Position numbers and translations under genes: made by a program
Shown here: positions 35,441 to 45,266 of the stretch, piece after piece
How the letters are laid out: the number at the start of each line of letters is the position of its first letter
Numbering within the stretch: the first letter of the stretch is position 1
Notes under the pieces: model-generated
The model's input: only the letters and a program-made list of their open reading frames with translations
Database searches by the model: none
Told to the model about the DNA's origin: nothing
Source of the DNA: an uncultured Caldimonas sp.
Lineage (GTDB): Bacteria; Pseudomonadota; Gammaproteobacteria; Burkholderiales; Burkholderiaceae
DNA: 64,000 nucleotides
Direction: 5' to 3'
Assembly (NCBI RefSeq): GCF_946480305.1
Contig: NZ_CAMLJQ010000004.1
Location: forward strand, 185,398-249,397

Positions 35441-36382
35441 TCACGGCGTGAACCCGCCCGCCAGCACCTCACGCAGGTAGGCCACCAGCACCTGCACCGC
35501 CCGAGGCACCACCGGGCTGTACGGCCGGATCGCGTAGATGCGCTCGCCGAACGCGCCGACCGGGCGCCAGCCCGGCAGCACCGGCTGCAGACGCTTCGCA
35601 CGCAGCGCCGCCTGTGCGCTGAAGTCGGGCAGCACCGCGAGTCCGAGCCCGTCGAGCACCGCTTCGCGCAGCACCTCGCTGTTGTTGGCCGCGAAGCTGC
35701 CGCGCACCGGCACCGTGACACGGCGCGCCTCGCCGCGACGGCCGGCTTCCTGCATGAACGACCAGGTGGGCGTTTCGCCAGGGCGGAGGTAGGGCAGGCA
35801 TTCGTGTCGGGCCAGTTCCTCGGGCGTGCCAGGTGCGCCGCGCCGGCGCAGGTAGGCCCGGCTGCCGACCAGCCACGAGCGCGTCTCGCACAGCACCCAG
35901 GCCACGTGCGTCTCCGGCGCCGCGGCGGTGTGGCGGATCGCGAGGTCGAATCCTTCCTGCGCGAGCGGCACGATGCGGTCGGCGAGATCGAGTTCGATGC
36001 GCACCTCCGGATGCCGCCGCAGGAAGTCGCCCAGGCGCGGCACGATCTGCTGCCGCCCGAGCGCCACCGGTGCCGTCACCCGCACCAGCCCCCGGGGCTC
36101 GCCCGCCGTGTCCTTCACGCCGGCAAAACTGCGCTCGATCTGCTCGAAGGCCTCGCGCGTGGCGTCGACCAGCTGCTGCCCCGCCTCGGTGAGCCGCACC
36201 GAGCGCGTCGTGCGCATCACCAACGGCACGCCCGCCGCACGCTCCAGCTCGGCGATGCGCTGGCTCATCGCCGCCTTCGAGATGGCCAGCCGTTGCGCCG
36301 CAGCGGTATAGCTGCCCTGGCGTGCCAGCACACCCAGCGCATGCAGGTGGGACCACAGGGCCTGGATGCGGGCACCGTCCAT
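35441..36382 (-). CDS. LysR-family transcriptional regulator
   Basis: A 313-residue regulator. ATG 36382 has GGAG 7 bases upstream; an upstream in-frame ATG at 36400 contains that site and is rejected. The helix-turn-helix reads [29 protein letters not shown] sequence with [15 protein letters not shown] following, as in the CrgA/AaeR/DmlR group. It is divergent from mmsA across a perfect palindrome and converges on the TDO-like operon. mmsA and itself are the probable targets. Confidence 0.93.
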   Translation of the reverse strand: MDGARIQALWSHLHALGVLARQGSYTAAAQRLAISKAAMSQRIAELERAAGVPLVMRTTRSVRLTEAGQQLVDATREAFEQIERSFAGVKDTAGEPRGLVRVTAPVALGRQQIVPRLGDFLRRHPEVRIELDLADRIVPLAQEGFDLAIRHTAAAPETHVAWVLCETRSWLVGSRAYLRRRGAPGTPEELARHECLPYLRPGETPTWSFMQEAGRRGEARRVTVPVRGSFAANNSEVLREAVLDGLGLAVLPDFSAQAALRAKRLQPVLPGWRPVGAFGERIYAIRPYSPVVPRAVQVLVAYLREVLAGGFTP

Positions 36383-36407
36383 GTTTGTCTCCAATGGCAA
36401 GGGCCCT

Positions 36408-36429
36408 ATTGTTCACCACAGTGAACAAT
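36408..36429. promoter_or_regulatory. Perfect palindromic LysR operator between the regulator and mmsA
   Basis: ATTGTTCAC (36408-36416) and GTGAACAAT (36421-36429) form a 9-base perfect inverted repeat with a 4-base spacer and contain T-N11-A. It lies 26 bases from the LysR start and 79 from mmsA. It is a strong candidate operator. Confidence 0.75.
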
Positions 36430-36507
36430 GAAGTCAGAAATCGCGTCTTGGTGGCCGAGCCATCGCGGCCTAGACTGCTTCATCGCATACGACTGAAGGA
36501 GACCGCC

Positions 36508-38025
36508 ATGGCTGCCACCCCATTGCCCCTTGCCGACACCGTCCAGCACTGGATCGGCGGCCAGGTCGTGACCAGCACCAGCAACCGCGCCCAGGAGGTT
36601 TTCAACCCCGCCACCGGCGCAGCGGCCCGCAAGGTGTCGCTCGCGTCGACCGACGAGGTGCATGCCGCAGTCAAGGCGGCGCGCGATGCATTCCCCGCCT
36701 GGGCCGACACACCGCCGATCCGCCGCGCCCGCGTCCTCAACAGGTTCCTGGAGCTGTTGAACACGCACCGCGACACGCTCGCCGCGATGATCACCAGCGA
36801 ACACGGCAAGGTGTTCACCGACGCGCAAGGCGAGGTCACGCGCGGCATCGAGATCGTCGAGTTCGCGTGCGGCATCCCGCAGCTGCTGAAGGGCGACTAC
36901 ACCGATCAGGTCTCCACCGGCATCGACAACTGGACCCTGCGCCAGCCGCTGGGCGTGGTGGCCGGCATCACGCCGTTCAACTTCCCGTGCATGGTGCCGT
37001 GCTGGATGTTCCCGGTGGCGCTGGCGTGCGGCAACACCTTCGTGCTCAAGCCCAGCGAGCGTGACCCGTCGGCATCGCTGTTCATGGCCGGGCTGCTGAA
37101 GCAGGCGGGGCTGCCGGACGGTGTGTTCAACGTCGTGCAGGGTGACAAGGTGGCCGTCGACGCACTGCTCGAACACCCGGACGTGAAGGCGCTGAGCTTC
37201 GTCGGCTCCACGCCGATCGCACGCTACATCTACGAGCGCGGCGCCCACTTCGGCAAGCGCGTGCAGGCGCTGGGCGGCGCCAAGAACCACATGGTGGTGA
37301 TGCCCGACGCCGACCTCGACCAGACGGTCGACGCCTTGATCGGCGCAGCCTACGGCTCGGCCGGCGAACGCTGCATGGCGATCTCGGTCGCGGTGCTCGT
37401 GGGCGACGTGGCCGACCGCATCGTGCCCCGCCTCGCCGAACGCGCGCGCACGCTCAAGATCAAGAACGGCATGGAGCTCGACGCCGAGATGGGCCCGATC
37501 GTCACGCGCCAGGCGCTCGACCGCATCTGCGGCTACATCGACGACGGTGTGAAGAGCGGCGCGCACCTGGTGGTGGACGGCCGCGGGTTCACGGTGCCCG
37601 GCCACGAAGGGGGCTTCTGGCTCGGCGGCACCTTGTTCGACCACGTCGCGCCCGAGATGCGCATCTACAAGGAAGAGATCTTCGGCCCTGTGCTTTGCTG
37701 TGTGCGCGTGAAGGACTTCGCCGACGCGGTGAAGCTGGTCAACGACCACGAGTTCGGCAACGGCGTGGCCTGCTACACGCGCGACGGCAACATCGCCCGC
37801 GAGTTCGCGCGTCGCATCCAGGTCGGCATGGTGGGCATCAACGTGCCGATCCCGGTGCCGATGGCCTGGCACGGCTTCGGCGGCTGGAAGAACAGCCTGT
37901 TCGGCGACATGCATGCCTATGGCGAAGAAGGCGTGCGCTTCTACACGAAGCAGAAGTCGGTGATGCAGCGTTGGCCGGAAAGCACGGCCAAGGGCGCGGA
38001 GTTCGTGATGCCGACCGCGAAGTGA
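36508..38025 (+). CDS. mmsA: CoA-acylating methylmalonate-semialdehyde dehydrogenase
   Basis: A 505-residue aldehyde dehydrogenase with AAGGAG before ATG 36508. It converts methylmalonate semialdehyde (or malonate semialdehyde) with CoA and NAD+ to propionyl-CoA (or acetyl-CoA) and CO2, in valine, beta-alanine and inositol breakdown. Features: the N-end [15 protein letters not shown]-binding [36 protein letters not shown], and the catalytic Cys in [15 protein letters not shown], which is MmsA-type. Length is normal. It stands alone, with the adjacent LysR regulator divergent. Confidence 0.95.
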   Translation: MAATPLPLADTVQHWIGGQVVTSTSNRAQEVFNPATGAAARKVSLASTDEVHAAVKAARDAFPAWADTPPIRRARVLNRFLELLNTHRDTLAAMITSEHGKVFTDAQGEVTRGIEIVEFACGIPQLLKGDYTDQVSTGIDNWTLRQPLGVVAGITPFNFPCMVPCWMFPVALACGNTFVLKPSERDPSASLFMAGLLKQAGLPDGVFNVVQGDKVAVDALLEHPDVKALSFVGSTPIARYIYERGAHFGKRVQALGGAKNHMVVMPDADLDQTVDALIGAAYGSAGERCMAISVAVLVGDVADRIVPRLAERARTLKIKNGMELDAEMGPIVTRQALDRICGYIDDGVKSGAHLVVDGRGFTVPGHEGGFWLGGTLFDHVAPEMRIYKEEIFGPVLCCVRVKDFADAVKLVNDHEFGNGVACYTRDGNIAREFARRIQVGMVGINVPIPVPMAWHGFGGWKNSLFGDMHAYGEEGVRFYTKQKSVMQRWPESTAKGAEFVMPTAK

Positions 38026-38050
38026 GCCCGGGCACGGCGCGTTGAAGACC

Positions 38051-38071
38051 GCGGGAGCGTACCGCTCCCGC
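38051..38071. repeat. Perfect hairpin between mmsA and the chemoreceptor
   Basis: GCGGGAGCG (38051-38059) and CGCTCCCGC (38063-38071) with a TAC loop, 26 bases after the mmsA stop. A T-run is lacking, so it may be a weak terminator or mRNA end protector. Confidence 0.5.
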
Positions 38072-38103
38072 TCGGTGCTTACCCTGCCCCCCACCTGCCG
38101 GAC

Positions 38104-38130
38104 TCAAGCCGCCGGTCGCGCTGCCGATAC
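38104..38130 (+). promoter_or_regulatory. Sigma-28 (FliA)-like promoter of the second chemoreceptor gene
   Basis: TCAA (38104-38107), a 15-base spacer, and GCCGATAC (38123-38130), 42 bases before the GTG start. This matches the FliA consensus TAAA-N15-GCCGATAA apart from TCAA and the last base. Confidence 0.7.
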
Positions 38131-38172
38131 CCGTAGAGCACCCCTGCCGCGTGCAAGAACAAGGAGCTCGAC

Positions 38173-39723
38173 GTGCGTTGGACAAGTTCGGTTCGTATCT
38201 GGCTGGCGGTCCTGTTCGCCGGCTCCCTGCTGTCGGTGGCCTACCTCAGCATCTCGGCCGCGCTGTCCAAGCAGGACATCGTCGCCGCCGCGGACGACGT
38301 GGGCATGGCCAAGGACCTGGTGGCCGACATCCTGCCGCCGCCGATGTACATCATCGAGGCGCGCCTCGTGCTGAGCCAGACGGCCGAAGGCACGATGGAA
38401 CCGGCCCGGGCCGCGTCCGAGCTGGAGCGGCTGCGCAAGGAGTACGACGCGCGCGCCGTGTATTGGCAGGCCACCGATGCCCACGGCCTGGAAAAGTCAC
38501 TGCTCGGCGAGCAGCACAGCGCCGCGCAGCAGTTCTGGCAGCGACTCGAACAGGCCCACTTGGCCGAGCTGAAGGCCGGACAGGCGGATGGCATCAAGGC
38601 CGCGCTCTCCGAGTTGCACGCGCTGTACCTGAAGCATCGCGCGGGCGTCGACGGCACCGTTCAACTCGGCAACGCGTTCGCCCAACAAACGGCTGCCAGC
38701 ATGCGCGCCACCGCGGAGCGTTCGCAGCGCCTGGGCCTGCTGGTGGCGCTGGCATGCGCTGCCGTGATGGCAGGCGTGTTCGCCACCGCCTCACGCACCA
38801 TGTGGCGCCTGCTCGGTGCCGAGCCCCTCGTGGTGCGCGACGTGGCCGACGCCATCGCGGCCGGTCGGCTGGACGTCGAGGTGCCGGCGCAACGGGCTCA
38901 CGGCAGCAGCGTGATCGCCTCGCTCGAGACCATGCGCCGCTCGCTCGGCGCGATGGTGCAGGAGATCCGCGGCAGCGGCGAGTACGTGACCCAGGCGTCG
39001 GTGCAGATCGCCGCCGGCGCCCAGGACCTGTCGTCGCGCACCGAACAGCAGGCAGCCGCGGTGGAACAGACCAAGGCCACGACCGACGCGATGGTGCATG
39101 GCTCGCAGGACTCCGCACACCGCGCCACGCGCTGCGCCGATGACGCGCAACGCGTGCGGCAGGAGGCCGAACAGGCCCGCAGTGCCGTGCATGGGGCCGT
39201 CGAGTCGGTGAGCCAGGCAGCCGGTTGCGCCGGAGACATCCGCAAGGTGGTCGACACCGTGGAGGCGCTGGCCTGGCAGACCAACCTGCTCGCCATCAAC
39301 GCCGCGATCGAGGCTGCCCGGGCGGGCGAAGCCGGCCGCGGCTTCGCCGTGGTCGCGCAGGAGGTGCGCCAGCTCTCGCAGGGGACCAACCAGGCCGCGG
39401 GCACCATACGCGAGCTGGCATTGCGCACCGAAGGCTCGCTCGCCGAAGCGAAGCAGCGAGCCGACGCAGCCGAGCAACAGGTCAGCGGACTGGCCGACGG
39501 CATCGACCACCTGTCGCAGGAGGTCGGCGGCATCGCGAGCAATGCGGGCCAGACGATCTCGGCGCTGGCGGAAACGGCAGCAGCGATGCGCCAGCTCGAC
39601 GACATGACCCAGCGCAACGCCGCACTGGTCGAGCAGACGGCAGCCGCTTCGGAGTCGTCGCGTCAGCAGGCGCAGCGCCTGATCGAGATGCTCTCGCGCT
39701 TCAGGCTGGCTGCGCACGCGTAG
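38173..39723 (+). CDS. Methyl-accepting chemotaxis protein (short four-helix sensor)
   Basis: A 516-residue chemoreceptor with GTG start at 38173, preceded by AAGGAG at 38161-38166. TM1 lies at about 7-27 and TM2 at about 190-210. The periplasmic part of about 160 residues is helical, and HAMP-like sequence follows ([14 protein letters not shown]). The signalling tip is [23 protein letters not shown] near residue 375. There is no NWETF-type tail. The ligand is unknown; the promoter suggests flagellar co-regulation. Confidence 0.94.
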   Translation: MRWTSSVRIWLAVLFAGSLLSVAYLSISAALSKQDIVAAADDVGMAKDLVADILPPPMYIIEARLVLSQTAEGTMEPARAASELERLRKEYDARAVYWQATDAHGLEKSLLGEQHSAAQQFWQRLEQAHLAELKAGQADGIKAALSELHALYLKHRAGVDGTVQLGNAFAQQTAASMRATAERSQRLGLLVALACAAVMAGVFATASRTMWRLLGAEPLVVRDVADAIAAGRLDVEVPAQRAHGSSVIASLETMRRSLGAMVQEIRGSGEYVTQASVQIAAGAQDLSSRTEQQAAAVEQTKATTDAMVHGSQDSAHRATRCADDAQRVRQEAEQARSAVHGAVESVSQAAGCAGDIRKVVDTVEALAWQTNLLAINAAIEAARAGEAGRGFAVVAQEVRQLSQGTNQAAGTIRELALRTEGSLAEAKQRADAAEQQVSGLADGIDHLSQEVGGIASNAGQTISALAETAAAMRQLDDMTQRNAALVEQTAAASESSRQQAQRLIEMLSRFRLAAHA

Positions 39724-39783
39724 CGTGCTGGCCCGAATCACCCTGTCGTATGCTGCGCCCACACAACGACAGGAGAGGTCCGC

Positions 39784-40386
39784 ATGCATCGGTCGCGCCG
39801 CCAGTGGCTCGTCGCCACCTCACTCGGCCTGGTGCTTGGCGCTGCACACGCCGAGCGATGGTCCGTCGACACCGCTCAACTCGTACGCTCGGCACGTGAG
39901 CAGGTCGGCGTCACCCTCGGCTACGACCCGCGCTACCAACGCCTGAGCTACCCGGGCGGCGACGTGCCGATGGAAACCGGCGTGTGCACCGACGTGGTGA
40001 TCCGCGCACTGCGAGCCCAACGCATCGACCTGCAGAAGGAAGTGCACGAAGACATGCGAACGCAGTTCGGCGCGTATCCGAAGCACTGGGGGCTCGCCCG
40101 GCCCGACCGCAACATCGACCACCGCCGCGTGCCCAACCTGATGACGTTCTTCAAGCGCCGTGGCCATGCACTTCCCGTCTCGCGGGACGCAACGGCCTAC
40201 CGGCCCGGCGACATCGTCACCTGGGATCTCGGCCGCAACACGCCGCACATCGGCATCGTGTCCGATCGCAAGAGCGCCACTGGCGAGCCGCTGATCATCC
40301 ACAACATCGGCGCCGGCACACGCGAAGAGGGCGGGCTGTTCGCCTACCGGATCACCGGGCACTACCGGCTGGCGAATTCGCGCTGA
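39784..40386 (+). CDS. DUF1287 family exported protein
   Basis: A 200-residue protein with a signal peptide of about 23 residues (ends GAAHA). The mature part has the DUF1287 blocks VTLGYDPRYQRLSYPGGDV, GVCTDVVIRALR, IDHRRVPNLMTFFKR and PGDIVTWDLG, with the Cys, His and Asp arrangement typical of an NlpC/P60-related (papain-like) fold. Substrate is probably cell-wall related but is not known. Its 3' end overlaps the convergent DinB gene by 35 bases. Confidence 0.9.
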   Translation: MHRSRRQWLVATSLGLVLGAAHAERWSVDTAQLVRSAREQVGVTLGYDPRYQRLSYPGGDVPMETGVCTDVVIRALRAQRIDLQKEVHEDMRTQFGAYPKHWGLARPDRNIDHRRVPNLMTFFKRRGHALPVSRDATAYRPGDIVTWDLGRNTPHIGIVSDRKSATGEPLIIHNIGAGTREEGGLFAYRITGHYRLANSR

Positions 40387-40918
40387 AGGTCGGCGCCGGG
40401 GGACAGTCCTGCGCCTGCGTGCCCCGCCGTCGGGCCGGCTCGCTCTGGTGCAGGAACTTCGTGTACAGGTCGCGCGGCGGCGCCAGCTGGATCGACTTCA
40501 GCACCTGGCCGACGTTGCCGCGGTGGTATCCACCGTGCGTGATCACGTGCAGCAGGATCTCCTCGCGCGACATGCGGCCGCGGTCGCCGTCGGTGAACGT
40601 GAAGTCGACGACCTCGGCCAGCTGCGGCTCCGCAAGCTGGCCGACGTGGTCGACGTACCACGCGTCCGTGGCCGCGACATCGGCTCGCAACGCTTCGAGC
40701 GATGGGGTGTCCTTCGTGTTCGTCGCATCGAAAGGCCGCGCCTCGCCGGCAAGGTGCGCCCGGAAGATGCGGTCGACGACGTAGATGTGGTTGAGCGTGC
40801 GGATGCAGGAATGGAGCTGCTCCGCATGCTGCGCGGGCAACGTGGCGAGCAAGGCGAACAGTTCCGAGTTGGCCCATGCCTTGTAGGCAAAGAGCGACTT
40901 GAGCGTGGAAGCGGACAT
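40352..40918 (-). CDS. DinB-family metal-binding protein
   Basis: A 188-residue four-helix protein with GGAG ahead of ATG 40918. DinB-type motifs: AYKAWANSELFALLA at the start, TLNHIYVVDRIFRAHL (first His), and ITHGGYHRGNVGQVL (two more His), which hold a divalent metal. The region ends with a short Pro/Arg tail that overlaps the convergent DUF1287 gene. DinB proteins resemble mycothiol- and bacillithiol-dependent transferases, but the activity here is unknown. Confidence 0.88.
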   Translation of the reverse strand: MSASTLKSLFAYKAWANSELFALLATLPAQHAEQLHSCIRTLNHIYVVDRIFRAHLAGEARPFDATNTKDTPSLEALRADVAATDAWYVDHVGQLAEPQLAEVVDFTFTDGDRGRMSREEILLHVITHGGYHRGNVGQVLKSIQLAPPRDLYTKFLHQSEPARRRGTQAQDCPPAPTFSANSPAGSAR

Positions 40919-40950
40919 GAAGGGACTCCGGTGGTGAAGCGGGTGCGAGG

Positions 40951-41385
40951 TCAGGGCTGCGCGGGCCGGCGCGCCCGGCGCATGCCGGCCAGGCCGATCG
41001 CAAACCAAAGGCAGCAACCGGCCAGCGCAGCGCCGGTTGCCGCCTCGAACCAGATGGTCGCGTTCATCACCCAGGTGTGCTCGGAGCACAGCGCCAGCGT
41101 GTAGTGCGCCAGGCCGTCGAGGCCGAATGCGCCGTAAGCGGCGAGCACGAGTGCTGCGGGAAGCCGCCACCGGCCGAGCGACAGGGCCACGCCCGCAGCG
41201 CCCACCGATGCGATGGCGAGCCACACCAGGTACACCGTCTCGCGGGTGATCCACGCCGGCATGTTGGGGTAGTACGGCAGGTACTCGGCGTTGTGCGTGA
41301 AGTGGATCAGACTGGCGCACGTGTAGAGCGCAATCAGCGCCCACAGGTGCGCGGGCAGGTGTCGCGTGGAGCGAGAGATGAGCAT
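40951..41385 (-). CDS. Small four-TM membrane protein of unknown function
   Basis: A 144-residue protein with about four hydrophobic segments (LWALIALYTCASLIHF, VYLVWLAIASVGAAGVAL, LPAALVLAAYGAFGL, and AATGAALAGCCLWFAIG). Conserved-looking polar residues include HFTHNAEYLP. It lies directly upstream of the DinB gene on the same strand, so they may be cotranscribed. No family recognised. Confidence 0.75.
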   Translation of the reverse strand: MLISRSTRHLPAHLWALIALYTCASLIHFTHNAEYLPYYPNMPAWITRETVYLVWLAIASVGAAGVALSLGRWRLPAALVLAAYGAFGLDGLAHYTLALCSEHTWVMNATIWFEAATGAALAGCCLWFAIGLAGMRRARRPAQP

Positions 41386-41462
41386 GGCGTCGAGCGTCTA
41401 ATGGAAGACGCGAGTATCCATGCAACCCATGCCGGCGCCGCCCTCGGCGCTCGCGGTCGCGT

Positions 41463-41900
41463 CTACTGCAGTTCGTGCATGGCGCCACGCTCGAGCAGCG
41501 CTTCGACGTCCGGCATTTCATACAGGCGCGCGAGCGCCAGCGCGGACTGATCGCTGACGCCTGCGCGCGGGTCTGCCCCGGCATGCAGCAGTTGCCCGGC
41601 CGCATCGATGAGCTGCTGGCGCCGGGCGGGGTCGGCGGCATCGGCGATCTCGTGCACCACGCAGGCCAGCGCCGTGCTTCCACCCACGTCCAGCGCGTCC
41701 GGATCTTCGGCGTGCGGCAGCAGCATCGGCAGCAGCTCGACGTGGAACAGCACCGCGGTATGCAAGGCCGTGTTGCCGGTCAACAGGTCGGGCGCGTCGA
41801 CGCGAACCCGCAGCGCGAGCAACTTGCCGACATAGTCCGCATCGCCCTGCTCGATGGCCGATACGAGGTCCGCAACGCGAGAAGTCACCAGAGGGTCCAT
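41463..41900 (-). CDS. Ankyrin-repeat protein
   Basis: A 145-residue protein with AGGAG before ATG 41900. Three ankyrin-like helical repeats can be seen: DLLTGNTALHTAVLFHVELL, DVGGSTALACVVHEI and GVSDQSALALARLYEMPDVE. Each has the TALH/SALA turn and a following helix. There is no signal peptide, so it probably works as a cytosolic protein-protein interaction module. Partner unknown. Confidence 0.82.
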   Translation of the reverse strand: MDPLVTSRVADLVSAIEQGDADYVGKLLALRVRVDAPDLLTGNTALHTAVLFHVELLPMLLPHAEDPDALDVGGSTALACVVHEIADAADPARRQQLIDAAGQLLHAGADPRAGVSDQSALALARLYEMPDVEALLERGAMHELQ

Positions 41901-42100
41901 GACGGGTCGACGCTCCTGCTTGAGAGACGATGCTGCGCCTCGCCTGTTCGTGGCCGATCAGGCGTCTGCGCGACGGGGGATGAGCGTCATGTTACGAATG
42001 CGGGTGCGCCGGGGCAACCGCGAGACTGTGGCAAAGCACCGGTTTCGAGGAATCGATACCCGGGGTACGGCAGACCGGCAGGCAGGCGCGGCAGGAAGCC

Positions 42101-42562
42101 TCAGTCCGGCGCCATGTGGAAGGCGCGAACGTGGCTGCCGCACGCTCGCGTGTTGAGCCAGGCATCGACCTGCGGCGTCAAGGTCGCCACACGCATGGCA
42201 AGGGCTGCGTAGCGGGTCCTGTCGACCCCGAAGCTGCTGAACGAAAAACCACGGAACAGCGTGCCGTCGTCGGAGTCCGGGTCTTCCAGCCGGGCACGGT
42301 CGGCGGTCGGCAGGTAGGCCACGTCGAGCTTGGCTTCGGGCACGATCTCACCCCAGGACGTGTGCAGATCCCCGCGTTCCCTGCGTCCGAACTCCAGGAT
42401 GAAGCTGCCGCCGTACTTCCAGTACTGGATCGACAGCAGGTCCTGCGCATGCGGCAACAGGCGCTGGAAGTTGGACGCCTTGCCGACGAAGCCCAGCGCT
42501 TCGAGTGCCGGCAGGAGGTGGCGCTTCAGTTCGCGCCGCATCAAATCGCCTTCGGTCGCCAT
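42101..42562 (-). CDS. DUF4304-like protein
   Basis: A 153-residue protein; the ATG at 42562 begins MATEGDLMRRELKRHLLPAL. The pattern GFVGKASNFQRLLPHAQDLLSIQYWKYGGSFILEFG resembles the DUF4304 fold (the usual block is GFKKxGxxFxR). It has no signal peptide. No ribosome site of note was seen, and the start is chosen by homology-like content. Function unknown; this family often sits in toxin-immunity settings, though no toxin is next to it. Confidence 0.7.
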   Translation of the reverse strand: MATEGDLMRRELKRHLLPALEALGFVGKASNFQRLLPHAQDLLSIQYWKYGGSFILEFGRRERGDLHTSWGEIVPEAKLDVAYLPTADRARLEDPDSDDGTLFRGFSFSSFGVDRTRYAALAMRVATLTPQVDAWLNTRACGSHVRAFHMAPD

Positions 42563-42868
42563 GTCTTTGCTTGCTGAGGTGCGGTGGCTTTCATGGGAGC
42601 GTGCAAGGCCGCCGTGAGGCGGTGCAAACGCGCGCTCATCGTAGCCGCACCGGTGGTACGTCGGCCTGCCGGAGACGATGGATTGATGCGGGATAACCCG
42701 GTGTTTTCGTTCAATGCCCCCGTCAGTGCGTTGAATGACGCAACAACCGTGCGTCCCGTGCGCGAGCATCGCACCAGATCACATGAAAACTGCGCGCACC
42801 GGCCCCTACAGTCTTGACCCATCGCAAGGCCACCTTTGTCGGACGGCCTTGTGCCGACAAGGACCGAG
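42563..42868. other. Divergent intergenic region
   Basis: A 306-base gap between the DUF4304-like gene (minus) and the nitroreductase-like gene (plus). It should contain both promoters. A hairpin TTGTCGG (42836-42842) / CCGACAA (42854-42860) directly precedes the nitroreductase ribosome site. No gene is supported here. Confidence 0.45.
42836..42860. promoter_or_regulatory. Hairpin overlapping the ribosome-site region of the RutE-like gene
   Basis: Seven-base arms TTGTCGG and CCGACAA, with the AAGGA ribosome site beginning at the end of the second arm. It could affect translation start or be an operator. Confidence 0.4.
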
Positions 42869-43459
42869 ATGACCGTGCCCGCGTACGACGACACCGTGAC
42901 CCGCCTGTTTCTCGAAGGCCGCACCTTCAGCGCCTGGGAGGACCGCCCCGTTTCCACCGAGCAGCTCCAGCAGCTGTACTACTTGGCGAGCATGGGCCCC
43001 ACCTCGGCCAACTGCTGCCCGGCGCGCATCGTGTTCGTGGCCACGGCCGCCGAAAAGGCACGCCTGCTGCCTGCGCTCGACGAAGGCAACCGCGCCAAGA
43101 CGCAGGCGGCACCGGTCACCGCGGTGATCGGCTACGACGTCGACTTCGCCCGCGAGCTGGCCACGCTGTTCCCGCACGAACCCGACGCGCCGAACTGGTT
43201 CGCGGACGCCGACGCGGCCCGCACGACTGCGTTTCGCAACGGCAGCCTGCAGGGCGGCTACTTCATCCTCGCGGCACGCGCGCTGGGCCTGGACTGCGGG
43301 CCGATGTCCGGCTTCGACGCCGACGCGGTCGACGCGCTCTATTTCAAGGGCACCTCGATCCGCACCAACTTCCTGTGCAACCTGGGATACGGCGACCGCC
43401 GCCGGTTGCACCCACGCCACCCGCGGCTGCCGTTCGAACGCGCGTGCCGCATCGTGTGA
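42869..43459 (+). CDS. Nitroreductase-family protein, RutE/HadB-like malonic semialdehyde reductase
   Basis: A 196-residue flavoprotein. ATG 42869 has AAGGA just before it; an in-frame TTG at 42836 is rejected. RutE/HadB-type blocks are [51 protein letters not shown] and [24 protein letters not shown]. The family reduces malonic semialdehyde to 3-hydroxypropionate with FMN and NAD(P)H. No other rut genes are near. It is 7 bases upstream of phhB and may be cotranscribed with it. Confidence 0.9.
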   Translation: MTVPAYDDTVTRLFLEGRTFSAWEDRPVSTEQLQQLYYLASMGPTSANCCPARIVFVATAAEKARLLPALDEGNRAKTQAAPVTAVIGYDVDFARELATLFPHEPDAPNWFADADAARTTAFRNGSLQGGYFILAARALGLDCGPMSGFDADAVDALYFKGTSIRTNFLCNLGYGDRRRLHPRHPRLPFERACRIV

Positions 43460-43466
43460 GGGCGTG

Positions 43467-43790
43467 ATGAGCCAGCCCGTCCGTCTCACCACCGCGCAGC
43501 GCGATGCCTTGCTGCCCACCCTGCCCGGCTGGTCGCCCTGCCCGCCGCGTGACGCGCTGCGCAAGGTCTTCGTGTTCGACGACTTCAGTGCCGCGTGGGG
43601 CTTCATGAACCGCGTCGCGCTCGCCGCCGAGCGCATGAACCACCACCCCGAGTGGTCCAACGTGTGGAACCGCGTCGAGATCGTGCTCACCACGCACGAC
43701 GCGGACGGCCTGTCGATGCTCGACGTCGAGCTGGCCCGTTTGATCGATGCCTATGCGGCCGCACGGCCGGATGGCGCAACAGCGGGTTGA
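43467..43790 (+). CDS. phhB: Pterin-4a-carbinolamine dehydratase
   Basis: A 107-residue protein that dehydrates 4a-hydroxytetrahydrobiopterin during aromatic amino acid hydroxylation. The diagnostic block [20 protein letters not shown] is present near residue 58, with the three-His active site. GTG 43464 directly precedes ATG 43467. The phenylalanine hydroxylase gene follows after 123 bases, so both act in phenylalanine breakdown. Confidence 0.95.
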   Translation: MSQPVRLTTAQRDALLPTLPGWSPCPPRDALRKVFVFDDFSAAWGFMNRVALAAERMNHHPEWSNVWNRVEIVLTTHDADGLSMLDVELARLIDAYAAARPDGATAG

Positions 43791-43913
43791 AACGTGGACG
43801 GCCCGGTTCTTGCGAGCCGGCGGGCCATGCACAACCGGCATGCGTTGGCGCAACGGGCCCATCCCGCCCGGAACACGCCACGCAGCCACACGCTCAGACC
43901 CAGCGGAGAAATC

Positions 43914-44702
43914 ATGGCCCTTGTCCCCCACGCCGCCCAAGGCACCGCGCAGCGCCTGCCACGCTCGATCGAACACTATGCGCTGTGGACCTCGCTCTAC
44001 GAGCGGCAGGTCAAGGCGCTGGAGCACACGGCCTGCAGCGATTTCATGAAGGGCTTGTGGGTGCTGGACATCCGCAGCGACCCGTTCCCCGACACCAACG
44101 CACTCAACCGGCGGCTGCGCGCAGCGACGGCATGGCAGGTGGAGCCGGTCGAAGCGCCGCCCCCGCCGGGCGCGTTCTTCGAGTACCTGTCGCAGCGGGT
44201 ATTTCCGGTGAGCGACTGGATGCGCCACCGCAGCGAGTTGAACGGTGTCGTCGACGCCGATCTCTTCCACGACCTGTTCGGCCACGTGCCCATGCTGGCG
44301 CAGCCGGTGTTCGCCGAATACCTTCAACAGCTCGGCAAGGCAGCACGGGCGCAGGGCACGCCGGCTGCCGGCGTGTTCATGCGTCACTTCGAGCACACGG
44401 TGGAACACGGCGTGGTGCGCACCGCGCGCGGCTTGCGTCTGTATGGTGCGACGCTGCTGTCCGAGTCGACGGGCCTGCTGCACACCTCTGGCGCATCGGC
44501 CCAGCCCGGCGCACCGACGCGCCTCGGTTTCTGGGCCCGCGCGCGCCAGCCGATGGAGCTGGGCAGCACCTGCATCGTCGATCGGTTCGATCACCTGCTG
44601 TACACGCTGCCCGCCGTGACGCCCCGGCATCCTGCGCCGAGCGCGGGCCCGCGTTCCTCGCATGGTCGCGAAAGCCGGGGGTTGAGGCTCACGCGGGTGT
44701 GA
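43914..44702 (+). CDS. phhA: Phenylalanine 4-monooxygenase
   Basis: A 262-residue non-heme iron hydroxylase that makes tyrosine from phenylalanine with O2 and a tetrahydropterin. ATG 43914 has GGAG upstream; a start at 43794 is rejected since the added part is not family-like. The two-His-one-Glu iron site appears as DLFHDLFGHVPML and the Glu in HTVEHGVV. A normal length for bacterial single-domain enzymes. It is next to phhB, its cofactor recycling partner. Confidence 0.94.
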   Translation: MALVPHAAQGTAQRLPRSIEHYALWTSLYERQVKALEHTACSDFMKGLWVLDIRSDPFPDTNALNRRLRAATAWQVEPVEAPPPPGAFFEYLSQRVFPVSDWMRHRSELNGVVDADLFHDLFGHVPMLAQPVFAEYLQQLGKAARAQGTPAAGVFMRHFEHTVEHGVVRTARGLRLYGATLLSESTGLLHTSGASAQPGAPTRLGFWARARQPMELGSTCIVDRFDHLLYTLPAVTPRHPAPSAGPRSSHGRESRGLRLTRV

Positions 44703-44727
44703 CGTGCCCCAGGGCGCGGCCGGGCGC

Positions 44728-45192
44728 TCAATGCCTCGTCGCGCTGATGACCTCCGTGACGCTGCGCGTCGCATCGGTCGAGGCCACCTCGGCAAAGTCG
44801 CCCCGCAGCACCTTCAGTGCATAGCGTTCGCGGTTGATCTCGTCGGCCGTCCTCACGCCGAGACGGCGCAGCACCGGCAGCGGCGGGCACCAGCCCTGCA
44901 GCGCGTGCTGCAACAGGAAGCCGGCCACCGTGGCCGGCAGCAGGAACCACTTGCGGTTGACGGTGGCGCCGAGCGCCATGCCGACCAGGCTGATCGAGGC
45001 GGCGCCCGTTTCGAGGCAGCGCTCCACGTCCCACTCGCGGTCGAGTTCCTGCAGGCGTTGTTCGATGTATTCGGGGCCCTGCTGGGCCGCATACGCGATC
45101 TGCGCTTCGGTACGGCGGCGTATGCGCTCGTTGCTGTCATCGCTGGTGTGGCGAGCGACGCGCTCTGCGGTGATGGCGATCTTGTTGCTCAT
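44728..45192 (-). CDS. DUF2892-like membrane protein
   Basis: A 154-residue protein with AAGGAG before ATG 45192. After a helical N-terminus (about 1-60) it has a short two-TM hairpin with LETGAASISLVGMALGATVNRKWFLLPATVAGFLLQHALQG-type sequence (about 62-100), matching the inner part of DUF2892/YgaP membrane domains. A conserved polar tail (VRTADEINRERYALKVLRGDF) follows. Related families bind or carry rhodanese or iron-sulfur partners, but none is here. Function unknown. Confidence 0.75.
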   Translation of the reverse strand: MSNKIAITAERVARHTSDDSNERIRRRTEAQIAYAAQQGPEYIEQRLQELDREWDVERCLETGAASISLVGMALGATVNRKWFLLPATVAGFLLQHALQGWCPPLPVLRRLGVRTADEINRERYALKVLRGDFAEVASTDATRSVTEVISATRH

Positions 45193-45266
45193 GGGCCGGG
45201 TCTCCTTGCACGGTGCTGACGGCCCTTGATCAGCAAGCGATATTCCTGCGGCGGGTGCCTGCGGCC

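Noticed and set aside
43914..44702. HD in place of HE in the phenylalanine hydroxylase iron motif as an oddity
   Set aside because: The iron ligands (two His and the later Glu) are all present; the residue after the first His varies in bacterial enzymes, to my knowledge.
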